Below are positions 36,558 to 46,055 of a stretch of DNA of 64,000 nt, in pieces. Location: positions 62,001-126,000 of the forward strand of contig WKFJ01000054.1 of NCBI GenBank assembly GCA_014872785.1, written 5' to 3'. Each line of letters starts with the position of its first letter. Positions within the stretch are counted from its first letter, which is position 1. Both the position numbers and the translations under genes were made by a program. Origin of the DNA: Alteromonadaceae bacterium (GTDB taxonomy: Bacteria > Pseudomonadota > Gammaproteobacteria > Enterobacterales > Alteromonadaceae). The notes beneath the pieces are model-generated. The model made no database searches and was not told where the DNA came from. It saw only the letters and a list, made by a program, of their open reading frames with translations.

Positions 36558-37211
36558 TTAAAGTGCATGCGAAATGCTATAGATAGCGAATAACAAAATT
36601 AGCAATGCAATTAGCTGTTTTGTCTGGTTTTTTTGTAATACTGCTTTGACCTGGTTAGCGCTGAATGCGACCAAAAGCGTTGATGGTAGTGTACCTAACC
36701 CAAAAAATAGCATTTGCAACGCACCGTTAGTACTGTTGCCTGCCGCAACACTCCAGGTCTGAGCAGAGTATACCAAGCCACAGGGCAGCCAACCCCAGAT
36801 AATGCCATAGGGTATAGCGTGAACGGGGCTTTTAAAGGGTATAAATCGTTTTCCTAGCGGAGATAAGCGTTGCCAGAATTTAGCCCCCCATTTTTCTAAA
36901 TGGCTTAACACTTTCCACCAACCGGATATGTATCCTGCTAGTGCAACGAGAAATAATCCACTGATAAGGTTTAACCAGCGAATTCCATCTCCAGTTAAAT
37001 GTGTGAAAATACTTCCAAGATAACCGGCAAGCGCACCAGCGAGGGTATAACTGGCTATTCGGCCAACATTATAACTTAGCGCGTAGGGCAAAATAGGGCG
37101 TTGTTTAGGAATAGCAAAGGTCAAGCCGGAGATAACGCCACCACACATGGCAACACAATGAACGCTACCGGCGAGTCCAATTAAAAAGGCGGTGGCTAAA
37201 TCAATCGTCAC
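36558..37211 (-). CDS. TauE/SafE-like membrane protein of the cbb3 assembly block
   Basis: This is a 217-residue membrane protein with about six helices and the start AFLIGLAGSVHCVAMCGGV, where the HCVxMCGG motif is typical of the SafE-like proteins coded next to ccoS and ccoI. The family is suspected to help copper or oxidase maturation, not proved here. The start is a GTG overlapping the end of ccoS by 11 bases. Confidence 0.8.
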   Translation of the reverse strand: MTIDLATAFLIGLAGSVHCVAMCGGVISGLTFAIPKQRPILPYALSYNVGRIASYTLAGALAGYLGSIFTHLTGDGIRWLNLISGLFLVALAGYISGWWKVLSHLEKWGAKFWQRLSPLGKRFIPFKSPVHAIPYGIIWGWLPCGLVYSAQTWSVAAGNSTNGALQMLFFGLGTLPSTLLVAFSANQVKAVLQKNQTKQLIALLILLFAIYSISHAL

Positions 37212-37383
37212 GTTTGTGGTTTTTTACGCGTTTTTCAGGAGAGATATCGTCGTCAAATAGGATACTGTGACCGTGACGTTCCAAGTCTTTGAACTGGTCA
37301 TTTTTTACCGCCCAAAAGAAGATACCAATCGCGATTGCGACGATTAATATCGCAAGGGGTATCAATACGTAAATAATATTCAT
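37201..37383 (-). CDS. ccoS: cbb3 oxidase maturation protein CcoS
   Basis: This is a 60-residue protein with one membrane helix (about residues 3-29) and the CcoS pattern FFWAVKNDQFKDLERHG followed by ILFDDD. CcoS is required for insertion of cofactors into the cbb3 oxidase. It lies six bases after ccoI. Confidence 0.93.
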   Translation of the reverse strand: MNIIYVLIPLAILIVAIAIGIFFWAVKNDQFKDLERHGHSILFDDDISPEKRVKNHKRDD

Positions 37384-37389
37384 AGTTTT

Positions 37390-39792
37390 CTAATTTTTAA
37401 TTAATCGAGTTGAGTTGTAGGTAACGATTATAGAACTCAAAGACATCCCGATTACTGCTACCCAAGGTGCAAGCCATCCTGATACTGCAAAAGGTAACAC
37501 GAGTAGATTGTATCCAACAGCCCAACCAATATTTTGTTTTACCGTTTTTATTGTGTCTTTTGAAACGCTGAATAAGTCTTTAAGCTTCTCTATTTTTGAC
37601 GCAACCATGACAACATCAGCAGATGCTTGAGCAAAGTCAGAGGCGCCTGTTACTGCCACTGACACATTAGCTGAAGCCATCACTGGGCCGTCATTTACGC
37701 CGTCACCAACCATCATAACTGAGTGCTGCTCTTGCAAATTACGCATAGTTGTAAGCTTCTCGTTAGGTGATTGCTGTGCAAAGAAGCTCTTTATGCCAAG
37801 GGCATTAGCCGTTTGTGTGACTTTTGCGAGGTGATCACCACTAAGTAATACAGACTCTTTATCTAATGACGCTAATAAATCAAATGCACCGGGTTTGATT
37901 TCATCAACTAGGGTGAAGCCCGCTAGAATGCTTACTTTCGAAGGTTCTTTAGTCATTGTTGAATACGTAGCCAAATAAACGTCGTCAGTAACAGATATAG
38001 AGTTTAAATTAGTCGCTCCTTCAGGCAGTTTACCAATGAAGTAACGTGTCCCTTGAATGGTACCTGTTATACCAGTACCGACGGTAACTTCCACCTCTTC
38101 AGCTTTTAAAATCGTTGGCTGTTTAAATGCTTTTGCGATGGGGTGCTCACTATTGTTCTCAAGTGCCGCTGCCAATTCCAAGATTTTATTGTCGCTAAAC
38201 TCACTGTAATTATTTAAGCCTGAGAGTTGAGGTGAGCCTATCGTCAGGGTGCCGGTTTTATCAAATACGACTCTGTCTATATTGTTGATTTGCTCAAGAG
38301 CGTCGGCTTTTTTAATTAAAAATCCCAGTTTGTTTATTTGTGCCATTGCACAGCTAAATGCAGTAGGCGTCGCGAGTCCAAGTGCGCAAGGGCAGGTTGC
38401 CACCAACACTGAAACCGTTATCCAAAGTGCTTCGCTTGGCGCGTTAATACTCCAAAAAATATATGTGCACAGGGAGATCAATAAAACCACGGATACGAAA
38501 TAACTGGAAAACTTGTCGGTCGTTAAGGCTATTTTGGGCTTACTGCTAAGTGCCAGCTCTTGTAACTTTACAATGCGGTTAATAGTCGAATCTTTTAAAG
38601 AGTTAGACGCCCTTACCACGGTTGGATTCGCCACGTTGATACTTCCGCCAATCACGGCACTGCCCTCTGGCTTTGCGACGGGCAGCGATTCTCCGGTGAT
38701 GATGGCTTCGTTAGCTTCGGTAGAACCATTGACTATTTCGCCATCAACAGGGAACTGCTCACCAGTGAGCACCTGATGCAGTTGACCCGGCTTTAAAATC
38801 TTTGCTGGAACTTCGGTTGTAACCTGTTCATCACTTATCAAGCGCGCTTTAACGGGTACTACGTTGATCAGGTTGTTACTTATCTCGAGAGCCTTTTCTC
38901 TGCCTTTGTGCTCAAACAGTCTGCCAATTAACAACAAAAAAATGAACATACATATGGACTCAAAAAATACTTCACCTTGGCCATCGAAGGTTGCCCACGC
39001 GCTGCCGGTAAAAGTAGTGAGTATTGCAATAGAAATAGGAAGATCCATATTCAGCTGCTTTGCTGCCAATCCATTTAACGCACTTGAGATAAAAACGGAT
39101 CCTGAATAGATAACCACAGGTGTGGTCAGTACTAAACTAACCCAGTGTAAAAATTGTTTGGTTTCTTCGTCTAAATTACCAAACACACCGAAATACAATG
39201 CGAAAGCCAGCATCATAACCTGCATTGTCATAATGCCCGCTAGACCTAGCTTTTTAAGAAACCTTTTATGTTCTGATTGGAAAATCTGTTCGTGTTTGTC
39301 TGGGCTGAATGGCAGTGCTTTATAGCCAATGGTCTCTATTGTGCTGAGAATACTACTTAAAGGGAGTACCTCAGCATTCCATTTAATGGTTGCTCGGTGA
39401 GCCGATACATTTACACCGACCTGGGCAATGGCTTGGTGTTTTATCAGCTGTTTTTCAATCAACCAACCACAAGCCGGGCAGTTAATACCTTCTATGGTTA
39501 ATTGGATTTCTGAGAGCTTATCGTCTTTGCTAACAAAGTCTTCCTGCAATTCAGGCGAGTCGTACAACGCGAATGCGTTGCGCAGTTGTTCCGGCACTAA
39601 GTCTGACTTTTCTGCAACCTCAGTACGATAAGTGTAATAATCTTGAAGACCATTCTCGACGATGGCGTCTGCAACCGATAAACAACCTGGACAACAGAAT
39701 TCCCGCTCTTCACCGAGTAGGTGTTGCGTGTGACCTTTTTCTTCGACCGGAGTATTACAGTGAAAACAATGTTCAGATTCTATGTGCAGCAT
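37390..39792 (-). CDS. ccoI: copper-exporting P1B-ATPase CcoI (FixI)
   Basis: CcoI delivers copper needed for the CuB site of cbb3 oxidase. The 800-residue chain starts with a Cys-rich putative metal site (HCFHC, FCCPGC) and a heavy-metal domain (GINCPACGW). It also has the membrane CPC motif (ATCPCALGLATP), TGES, DKTGTLT, a HP motif (SEHPIAKAF) and GDGVNDGP. The start overlaps ccoH by one base. It is the usual length. Confidence 0.95.
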   Translation of the reverse strand: MLHIESEHCFHCNTPVEEKGHTQHLLGEEREFCCPGCLSVADAIVENGLQDYYTYRTEVAEKSDLVPEQLRNAFALYDSPELQEDFVSKDDKLSEIQLTIEGINCPACGWLIEKQLIKHQAIAQVGVNVSAHRATIKWNAEVLPLSSILSTIETIGYKALPFSPDKHEQIFQSEHKRFLKKLGLAGIMTMQVMMLAFALYFGVFGNLDEETKQFLHWVSLVLTTPVVIYSGSVFISSALNGLAAKQLNMDLPISIAILTTFTGSAWATFDGQGEVFFESICMFIFLLLIGRLFEHKGREKALEISNNLINVVPVKARLISDEQVTTEVPAKILKPGQLHQVLTGEQFPVDGEIVNGSTEANEAIITGESLPVAKPEGSAVIGGSINVANPTVVRASNSLKDSTINRIVKLQELALSSKPKIALTTDKFSSYFVSVVLLISLCTYIFWSINAPSEALWITVSVLVATCPCALGLATPTAFSCAMAQINKLGFLIKKADALEQINNIDRVVFDKTGTLTIGSPQLSGLNNYSEFSDNKILELAAALENNSEHPIAKAFKQPTILKAEEVEVTVGTGITGTIQGTRYFIGKLPEGATNLNSISVTDDVYLATYSTMTKEPSKVSILAGFTLVDEIKPGAFDLLASLDKESVLLSGDHLAKVTQTANALGIKSFFAQQSPNEKLTTMRNLQEQHSVMMVGDGVNDGPVMASANVSVAVTGASDFAQASADVVMVASKIEKLKDLFSVSKDTIKTVKQNIGWAVGYNLLVLPFAVSGWLAPWVAVIGMSLSSIIVTYNSTRLIKN

Positions 39793-40271
39793 TAGGGCGC
39801 AAGTGTAATAGTGCCACTATAGGGAAGACCGATGGTTTGACGGATTTTCCACGTTTCGTCTATGTCGCTTAAGGTCAATCGCCATCGACCTTCAAGACTC
39901 CGGGTTGGGTAACCCACATATTGACCTCTGGCATTTCTAGTCAACATTACTACATAGTCTTTTTCTTTGAGGGTATTGTGAAAAAAAACTAATCTTAGTG
40001 CAGTAGCATCTTTGGGTGCAGAACTTTGAAAGCGCAGTGAAACGGTTTCCTCTGAGACTTCTAATAAGCCAACGTAACCCAAATCTCGTGCGAGGTGGAT
40101 TTTACTGAGGTCTTGGTTGATCCCTTTGCCTTCCTTGTAATAGTCATCTGATACCAGAGAATCTTCACCTGTTGTAGCTAGGTAAACGATTAGCACGCCC
40201 ATTGCCATAGAGGCGGCGGGCACTGCAATAAGAAACCAAGGCCAAAACTGTTTATACCATTTCTGTTGCAT
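39792..40271 (-). CDS. ccoH: cbb3 assembly protein CcoH (FixH)
   Basis: This is a 159-residue protein with one N-terminal membrane helix (about 11-32) followed by DDYYKEGKGIN, the FixH hallmark. The C-terminal periplasmic beta domain ends GRWRLTLSDIDETWKIRQTI. It acts in cbb3 oxidase maturation. A terminator separates it from ccoP, so it may have its own promoter or depend on read-through. Confidence 0.9.
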   Translation of the reverse strand: MQQKWYKQFWPWFLIAVPAASMAMGVLIVYLATTGEDSLVSDDYYKEGKGINQDLSKIHLARDLGYVGLLEVSEETVSLRFQSSAPKDATALRLVFFHNTLKEKDYVVMLTRNARGQYVGYPTRSLEGRWRLTLSDIDETWKIRQTIGLPYSGTITLAP

Positions 40272-40292
40272 TTTATTACTTCTAAGGAAATC

Positions 40293-40320
40293 AAAAAAAA
40301 GCCTCGGGGTAAACCGAGGC
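40293..40320 (-). terminator. intrinsic terminator after ccoNOQP
   Basis: On the minus strand the hairpin GCCTCGG/CCGAGGC is followed by TTTTTTTT. It lies 20 bases after the ccoP stop and before ccoH. Confidence 0.9.
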
Positions 40321-40340
40321 TATCTTGGAGCAAGTCGCGC

Positions 40341-41291
40341 TTATTTGTGCGACAAGCTGTATACGTACGCTGAAACCACGTGGATCTTTTCTTCGCCTAA
40401 ACGTTCGTCAAACGCTGGCATAACGCCGTTTCTTCCATAGTTTAGCGTTTCAGTCACTGCGCGTTTACTGCCGCCATATAGCCAAATGATATCTGTGAGG
40501 TTCGGGGCACCGAGTTGCTGATTACCTTTGCCATCTTGACCGTGGCATGCCGCACACATTGCGAAACGAGCTTGGCCTTTATCAGCGAGTTGTTGATTCA
40601 CCGAGCGTCCACTTAAGCTAAGCGTATACTCAACAACCTCTTCAATGCCTTTTTCGCCCATAGCATCTAGCCAACCTGGCATCTGGCCTTGACGACCTAG
40701 GTGTAGTGTTTCTTTAATCTTTTCAAAAGAACCACCGTATAACCAATCATCGTCGGTCAGGTTAGGGAAGCCTGTAGCACCACGAGCATCGGAGCCGTGA
40801 CACATTGAACAGTTTTGCAAAAACAGTCTTTGGCCAACCTTCAAAGCTTCTTCGTCTTGCAACAGCTCTTCGATAGGTTTCGCTGCGATAGCGGCGAACA
40901 CAGGATCAAATTTTTCCGCCGCAAATTCTAGTTCGCGGTCATATTGAACAATTTCACCATTCTCACGGGCGGCTGCCATCGCCGCTTTAGACTCCGCCAA
41001 TGAGCGGATATCCTGATGCGAACTCTTCCAGCCTAAAATGCCAGGAAAGTTACCGAGTCCGGGGTATAACAAGAAGTACAGTAATGCCCAAACCAAAACC
41101 ATGTAAAACATGTAGGTCCACCACTTAGGCAGGCCGTTATTGATCTCGATGATGCCATCAAACTCGTGATGCATGTCATCGCCTTCTTCAACACCTGTTT
41201 TGTTGGCTAAACACCAACGCAATAGAAAATAACAACCAACTAATGAACCTAATGAAATAACACTGATCCAAATGCTCCAAAAGCTACTCAT
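40341..41291 (-). CDS. ccoP: cbb3 oxidase di-haem subunit CcoP
   Basis: This is a 316-residue di-haem cytochrome c. Two haem sites, CSMCH and CAACH, lie in the C-terminal half. Two N-terminal membrane helices (about 4-24 and 56-78) flank the DGIIEINNGLPKWW segment. It passes electrons to CcoO and CcoN. The start overlaps ccoQ by eight bases. Confidence 0.96.
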   Translation of the reverse strand: MSSFWSIWISVISLGSLVGCYFLLRWCLANKTGVEEGDDMHHEFDGIIEINNGLPKWWTYMFYMVLVWALLYFLLYPGLGNFPGILGWKSSHQDIRSLAESKAAMAAARENGEIVQYDRELEFAAEKFDPVFAAIAAKPIEELLQDEEALKVGQRLFLQNCSMCHGSDARGATGFPNLTDDDWLYGGSFEKIKETLHLGRQGQMPGWLDAMGEKGIEEVVEYTLSLSGRSVNQQLADKGQARFAMCAACHGQDGKGNQQLGAPNLTDIIWLYGGSKRAVTETLNYGRNGVMPAFDERLGEEKIHVVSAYVYSLSHK

Positions 41292-41469
41292 TGACTGAAG
41301 ACTCCTGATTTTTGTTCTTTACGGGTTGCTTAGGTTCATCGTCGAATACTAAATTCGCCGCTTCTTCAAATCCTGCTTTGCGGTTTTTGCTAAATGCCCA
41401 AAGCACAACTCCAATGAATGATACAAACACCACTACGGTGAAAATGCTGCCGATCGTACCGTAGTCCAT
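41284..41469 (-). CDS. ccoQ: cbb3 oxidase small subunit CcoQ
   Basis: This is a 61-residue protein with one membrane helix (about 7-26) and a charged tail that includes KNRKAGFEEAANLVFDD, typical of CcoQ/FixQ. It stabilises the oxidase. It overlaps ccoP and touches ccoO (shared base at 41469). Confidence 0.93.
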   Translation of the reverse strand: MDYGTIGSIFTVVVFVSFIGVVLWAFSKNRKAGFEEAANLVFDDEPKQPVKNKNQESSVNE

Positions 41470-42074
41470 TATTTTAACGCCGTTCCTAATACTTGTAGGT
41501 AAGCGATCAAAGCTTCCATTTCGGTCTTGCCTTGAACCGCCGCTTTAGCACCAGCGATATCTTCATCTGTGTAAGGCACACCGAATCCACGGAACACTTC
41601 CATTTTCTTGGCTGTTAACTCACCGTCTAAGGTGTTTTCAGCAAGCCAAGGAAATCCAGGCATGTTTGATTCTGGCACTACGTCACGAGGATTCATCATA
41701 TGGGCGAAATGCCAATCGTCGCTGTAACGACCACCAACTCGAGCAAGATCCGGACCGGTACGCTTAGAACCCCATAAAAACGGGTGTTCCCAAACAGATT
41801 CACCGGCAACTGAGTAATGACCATAGCGTTCTGTCTCTGAGCGAAATGGTCTGATCATTTGACTATGACATCCCACACAGCCTTCGCGAATGTAAATATC
41901 GCGACCTTCTAACTGAAGCGCAGTGTATGGCTTAAGCCCGTCTACCGGTTTCATAGTCTGCTGTTGATACATAAGTGGCATGATTTCCACCATGGCACCA
42001 AAGCTGATTGCGATGAGTACGAATACAGCAAGTAGGCCAGCATTCTTTTCTACAATTTCATGTACGTTTTTCAT
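41469..42074 (-). CDS. ccoO: cbb3 oxidase mono-haem subunit CcoO
   Basis: This is a 201-residue membrane-anchored cytochrome c with one N-terminal helix and the haem site [12 protein letters not shown]. The [25 protein letters not shown] stretch is characteristic and holds the Met ligand region. It lies nine bases after ccoN. Confidence 0.96.
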   Translation of the reverse strand: MKNVHEIVEKNAGLLAVFVLIAISFGAMVEIMPLMYQQQTMKPVDGLKPYTALQLEGRDIYIREGCVGCHSQMIRPFRSETERYGHYSVAGESVWEHPFLWGSKRTGPDLARVGGRYSDDWHFAHMMNPRDVVPESNMPGFPWLAENTLDGELTAKKMEVFRGFGVPYTDEDIAGAKAAVQGKTEMEALIAYLQVLGTALK

Positions 42075-42083
42075 GCTCGCTCC

Positions 42084-43532
42084 TTATGCTGGTTGCGCTT
42101 GCGCGTTGTTTTCATCAGCCGCTGAATCTGCGGTTGATTCTTTCATCGTGATAGTTTTGTACACGTTGTAGGCCATAATCACCATACCAACAACTACGAA
42201 CACACCACCTACGAAGCGCATGAAATAATAAGGCATAGACGCTTCTAAACTCTCAACGAAGCTGTAGGTTAGGGTGCCATCGGCATTTACTGCGCGCCAC
42301 ATCAAACCTTGCATTACTCCAGATATCCACATAGCGACGATGTAAATAACTACGCCTATGGTTGCTAACCAGAAATGTACGTTAACTAGCTTGATGCTAT
42401 ACATGCTTTGCTTGTTAAACAGCACTGGGATTAGGTGATAGATACTGCCGATAGACACCATGGCTACCCAACCTAATGCACCTGAATGTACGTGACCAAT
42501 GGTCCAGTCAGTGTAATGAGACAATGCGTTTACTGTCTTAATCGCCATCATTGGGCCTTCGAATGTCGACATGCCATAAAATGAAAGCGATACGATTAAG
42601 AAGCGAAGAATTGGGTCAGAGCGCAGCTTATGCCATGCGCCTGATAGGGTCATAATTCCGTTAATCATGCCGCCCCAAGACGGTACGAATAATACGACTG
42701 ACATCACCATGCCTACCGACTGCGTCCAGTCTGGAAGCGCTGTGTAGTGAAGGTGGTGGGGACCTGCCCAGATATATAAAGATACAAGCGCCCAAAAGTG
42801 GATGACCGATAAACGGTAAGAATAAACTGGACGCTCTGCTTGTTTAGGTACGAAGTAATACATCATGCCCAAGAAGCCAGCCGTTAAGAAGAAACCAACA
42901 GCGTTGTGTCCGTACCACCATTGCATCATCGCATCGACAGCACCGCCGTAAATAGAATATGACTTAGTGAGTGAAACGGGCACAGCTAAACTGTTACCGA
43001 TGTGTAGGACGGCAACCGTCACAATAAACGCACCAAAGAACCAGTTAGCAACATATATATGCGATACGCGACGGATGATCATGGTGCCAAAGAAGTTGAT
43101 AAGGTAAGCGACCCACACCAGCGTAATTAAGATATCAATCGGCCACTCTAGCTCTGCGTACTCTTTACCACCTGTTATACCAAATGGTAGCGTTGCTACG
43201 GCTCCGACAATAACAGCTTGCCATCCCCAGAAGGTAAAATTGGCGAGCTTATCACTAAATAATCTCACCTGTGAGGTCCTTTGAACCACGTAGTAAGATG
43301 TGGCAAATAAGGAACAACCGCCGAAGGCGAAGATGACCGCATTTGTGTGAAGTGGACGTAAACGCGAGAACGTAAGCCACGGTGTATCAAAGTTAAGGGC
43401 AGGCCAGATTAACTGAGCTGCGAGTAGTACGCCGACGCCCATGCCGACTATACCCCATATAACCGCCATAATGGCGAACTTGCGAACTATGTCGTAATTA
43501 TATTCTGGGTGTGTTTGAGTAGCTTCACTCAT
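42084..43532 (-). CDS. ccoN: cbb3 oxidase catalytic subunit CcoN
   Basis: This is a 482-residue haem-copper oxidase subunit I of the C family with about 12 membrane helices. His ligands are visible in [45 protein letters not shown] and [13 protein letters not shown]. It reduces oxygen to water with high affinity. It is the first gene of ccoNOQP, with a perfect FNR box 189-202 bases upstream. Confidence 0.97.
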   Translation of the reverse strand: MSEATQTHPEYNYDIVRKFAIMAVIWGIVGMGVGVLLAAQLIWPALNFDTPWLTFSRLRPLHTNAVIFAFGGCSLFATSYYVVQRTSQVRLFSDKLANFTFWGWQAVIVGAVATLPFGITGGKEYAELEWPIDILITLVWVAYLINFFGTMIIRRVSHIYVANWFFGAFIVTVAVLHIGNSLAVPVSLTKSYSIYGGAVDAMMQWWYGHNAVGFFLTAGFLGMMYYFVPKQAERPVYSYRLSVIHFWALVSLYIWAGPHHLHYTALPDWTQSVGMVMSVVLFVPSWGGMINGIMTLSGAWHKLRSDPILRFLIVSLSFYGMSTFEGPMMAIKTVNALSHYTDWTIGHVHSGALGWVAMVSIGSIYHLIPVLFNKQSMYSIKLVNVHFWLATIGVVIYIVAMWISGVMQGLMWRAVNADGTLTYSFVESLEASMPYYFMRFVGGVFVVVGMVIMAYNVYKTITMKESTADSAADENNAQAQPA

Positions 43533-43720
43533 CGTTTACCATCTTCCACTAGTGTTATGTGTTTCGAGCAAGACTTGCAGTTATTCCACGCTTAACAATA
43601 GTTAACAATTTTGGTTTCCTCAACCTAGTGTAATTATTAATCTAAATGTCTGTTTGGTGGCTAAAAACGGGGTGATAATAATGTTTTTGTTTTAAAAAAG
43701 ATAGTTAATACAAACACCTA

Positions 43721-43734
43721 TTGATCTCGATCAA
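43721..43734. promoter_or_regulatory. perfect FNR box between ccoN and a divergent gene
   Basis: TTGATCTCGATCAA matches TTGAT-N4-ATCAA exactly. It lies 189 bases upstream of ccoN and 52 bases upstream of the divergent gene at 43786, so it could serve either or both. Confidence 0.85.
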
Positions 43735-43785
43735 AAAAATAATAAGCTATTGCTAAATCCCTGATAATTAAATGTTAAATTTCTG

Positions 43786-44190
43786 TTGCAAAAACCTATT
43801 ACCCTCGTTTTTTTAGTCGTTTTTTTGCTCGCTTTAAGCTGGCTGGCAAAAATGCATTTGACGACACCTAATAGCAATATTTCAGAGTCGCAAAACCACA
43901 GTTCGATAAGCATTAGTTTTTCCCATGAGCCCGCTCGTATTGAAGAAATGATGCAGGTTAAAATTAGCTATCTCGGCAACAAAATTGTTGAGGAAGTATG
44001 GGTTGAGGGCATTAATATGTACAAGGGTCGAATACCAGTCGCTGCTGTTGAAGCCGATGATATCTGGCTCGGTGAGTTTTTTTTGGGAAGTTGCAGCGAG
44101 CCCAAGATGCAATGGCAACTCGTTGTTAAATTGCGAAGTGAGGCAGGGGGCTTAACAACGATAAAGCACCCATTTTTCAGTGCAATGTGA
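43786..44190 (+). CDS. small membrane-anchored FixH-like hypothetical protein
   Basis: This is a 134-residue protein with one N-terminal hydrophobic segment (residues 5-22) that could be an anchor or signal peptide. A beta-rich domain follows (MMQVKISYLGNKIVEEVWVEG, then GSCSEPKMQWQLVVKL). This architecture resembles FixH/YtkA-like envelope domains, but I cannot assign a family. The proposed start is a TTG at 43786 with no strong ribosome binding site, so the start is uncertain. A GATAAT box at 43763-43768 and the FNR box upstream suggest its own oxygen-responsive promoter. Confidence 0.6.
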   Translation: MQKPITLVFLVVFLLALSWLAKMHLTTPNSNISESQNHSSISISFSHEPARIEEMMQVKISYLGNKIVEEVWVEGINMYKGRIPVAAVEADDIWLGEFFLGSCSEPKMQWQLVVKLRSEAGGLTTIKHPFFSAM

Positions 44191-44194
44191 ACTA

Positions 44195-44222
44195 TAAAAA
44201 AAGCCAGCGATGTCGCTGGCTT
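44195..44222. terminator. terminator between the bacterioferritin genes and the 43786 gene
   Basis: The hairpin GCCAGCGA-TG-TCGCTGGC is flanked by TTTTTT on the minus-strand side, ending the bacterioferritin transcript. The plus-strand side has only a weak TTCT. Confidence 0.85.
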
Positions 44223-44243
44223 CTGTTGGTCGTTTCGAATCTG

Positions 44244-44711
44244 CTACATTTGGCTCTGTAGATAGTTTTGTAGTCCCACCTTTTTAATCAGTCCGAGCTG
44301 CTGCTCTAGCCAGTAGGCGTGATCCATCTCAGTGTCGTCAATCAAGGTTTGCAACATGTTTTTGGTAACATAGTCTTTCTCTTGCTCGCAAAGCGCCATG
44401 GTATCTTTAAGTAGCGAGTCGTTGAGGTATTCTATTTTGAGGTCGTTTTCCAACATCGACGGCACGTCATGACCTATCAAAAGTGGGTCTCTTTTAGAAA
44501 GGTCTGGTGTCCCTTCTAAAAACAAAATACGTTGAATGAGTAAAGAGGCATGTCCTTTTTCGTCATCGAACTCATGATCTATGCGAGCAAATAACTTGTT
44601 CAGCCCCCAATCTTCATACATTCGGGAGTGAATGAAATATTGATCCATTGCAGTCAGTTCGTTAGCTAGCAAGCGGTTTAACGCATCAATAATATTTTGG
44701 TTGCCTTTCAT
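44244..44711 (-). CDS. bfr: bacterioferritin subunit with ferroxidase site, lacking haem Met
   Basis: This is a 155-residue iron-storage subunit. Aligned by eye with E. coli Bfr, the ferroxidase ligands Glu18 (ANELTAMDQ), Glu51 and His54 (DDEKGHAS), and the Glu-x-x-His pair (TEMDH) are kept, and Glu94 is Asp. The haem ligand Met52 is Lys. It therefore should oxidise iron but not bind haem by itself. It begins one base before the end of the second bacterioferritin gene and probably co-assembles with it. Confidence 0.9.
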   Translation of the reverse strand: MKGNQNIIDALNRLLANELTAMDQYFIHSRMYEDWGLNKLFARIDHEFDDEKGHASLLIQRILFLEGTPDLSKRDPLLIGHDVPSMLENDLKIEYLNDSLLKDTMALCEQEKDYVTKNMLQTLIDDTEMDHAYWLEQQLGLIKKVGLQNYLQSQM

Positions 44712-45187
44712 TAGTCATCTCCAAAAATCTGAGCTTGTAGGTATTTTTCGATACCCATTTTATCAATCTGGTACTGTTGGGTTTCCAACCAATCTACGTG
44801 GTCTTCTTCTTTTTCAAGAATCTCAGTCAACAAATCTCGACTGACGAAGTCTTTTTGTTGTTCGCATTCTGCAATGGCATTGCGAAGTGTTGGAAGTTGT
44901 TGATGTTGAAAATCAAGGTCGCATTGCAGCATTTCTTCAGCGTGTTCTCCGATATTGAGTTTGCCGAGGTTTTGCAAATTTGGCAGACCTTCTAAGAATA
45001 AAATGCGTTCCATCAATTTGTCTGCTTGCTTCATGTCCAAAATGGATTTTTTATAGCAAGCCTCATTTAGCTCAGAGAAGCCCCAGTTTTTATACATTCG
45101 TGCATGTAAAAAATACTGATTAATTGAAGTGAGCTCACCAGTTAACACTTCATTTAATAATACGAGGATCTTTTTTTCAGTTTTCAT
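44711..45187 (-). CDS. bfr: bacterioferritin subunit with haem Met, degraded ferroxidase site
   Basis: This is a 158-residue bacterioferritin subunit. Met52 is present in SILDMKQAD, so haem can bind between subunits. Glu51 is Asp, His54 is Gln and Glu94 is Asn, so the ferroxidase centre is incomplete. Glu18 and the EEDH pair remain. ATG 45187 gives the usual family N-terminus; the longer frame from 45346 runs through the promoter and the Fur-like box. It is the first gene of the two-gene operon. Confidence 0.9.
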   Translation of the reverse strand: MKTEKKILVLLNEVLTGELTSINQYFLHARMYKNWGFSELNEACYKKSILDMKQADKLMERILFLEGLPNLQNLGKLNIGEHAEEMLQCDLDFQHQQLPTLRNAIAECEQQKDFVSRDLLTEILEKEEDHVDWLETQQYQIDKMGIEKYLQAQIFGDD

Positions 45188-45276
45188 TACTGTCTCGCAG
45201 GTTGTAACGTTGCATCGATTATAGGCGTTAAATCTGTCAAAATAAAGAAAAACCCTTATATAACAATGGGATAGGA

Positions 45277-45295
45277 AATGATAATGGTTATTGTT
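45277..45295. promoter_or_regulatory. Fur-like box
   Basis: AATGATAATGGTTATTGTT resembles the 19-base Fur site and has six of eight positions paired between its outer arms. It lies 90 bases upstream of the bacterioferritin operon and about 100 bases upstream of the divergent gene at 45396. Confidence 0.55.
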
Positions 45296-45395
45296 TCCTC
45301 CTTGTTTCTCAACACTCAATCTGCCTTTTGGTAAAATACTAGGCAATAGAAGGACTTATGGTTACACTGCCGATACACCAGAAGTAGTAATTATT

Positions 45396-46052
45396 ATGTT
45401 TAAAAAAATCCTTATCGTCGTTTTTTTAGTGGGAATCGGTTACGCACTTGCTGTGTTTGTGCCAATGCCTGCGGATTGGGCGGGGGATATGAAACAACCA
45501 TTTCAAGCCGATGGTGTGATAGGTGATTCTTTCATCGGCGAATATGTAGGTGTGCTACCCGGTGGTGAGTCCCCGGAGGTAGAAGCTGTTCCAGAAGACA
45601 CAACACAATATGCTCGGCAGTCTGACTTACTGGTAATGCCCCAGGAAACAACTCCCACTTATACCATAATGTTTGGCCAATTCCCTGATGATGTTACAGG
45701 GGCTAATTGGTTGGAAAAAATGGGCTTTGATGCTGAACCAGCACATTACGTACCCTATAAAGATCCGTTAGATAACAAATCGGTGTTGGCTCTTGTCGGA
45801 CAGTTTGCTGATGAAGCTGAAGCGCAGGCTAAATTAACTGCATGGGAATCCACTTATGATATGAGTCTTTTAATTGTAAAATTTCCGGTATTTCCAGACC
45901 CTGAGGCTGAAGCGAAAGCACAACAAGACGCCGAGTTAAAAGCACAACAAGAGCAAAACGCCCAAGCCATGGCTGCGGCCTTCAAAGAAGTGTTAGAGCA
46001 ACAGCAATCAGCGACTGATACGCCTAATAACAGTGATACCGGAACTGACTAA
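45396..46052 (+). CDS. membrane-anchored SPOR-like hypothetical protein
   Basis: This is a 218-residue protein with an N-terminal membrane segment (about 4-22) and a middle domain (about 80-165) whose YTIMFGQFPDD and ALVGQFADEAEAQAKLTAW repeats look like a SPOR-type fold. A charged Ala/Glu/Gln-rich helical tail follows. ATG 45396 is chosen because it gives a clean membrane anchor; the frame is open further upstream without signal character. A Fur-like box and the divergent bacterioferritin promoter lie upstream. The role is unknown. Confidence 0.6.
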   Translation: MFKKILIVVFLVGIGYALAVFVPMPADWAGDMKQPFQADGVIGDSFIGEYVGVLPGGESPEVEAVPEDTTQYARQSDLLVMPQETTPTYTIMFGQFPDDVTGANWLEKMGFDAEPAHYVPYKDPLDNKSVLALVGQFADEAEAQAKLTAWESTYDMSLLIVKFPVFPDPEAEAKAQQDAELKAQQEQNAQAMAAAFKEVLEQQQSATDTPNNSDTGTD

Positions 46053-46055
46053 AGT

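Noticed and set aside
45187-45346. N-terminal extension of the second bacterioferritin frame
   Set aside because: The extra 53 codons run through the Fur-like box and promoter and have no counterpart in bacterioferritins.
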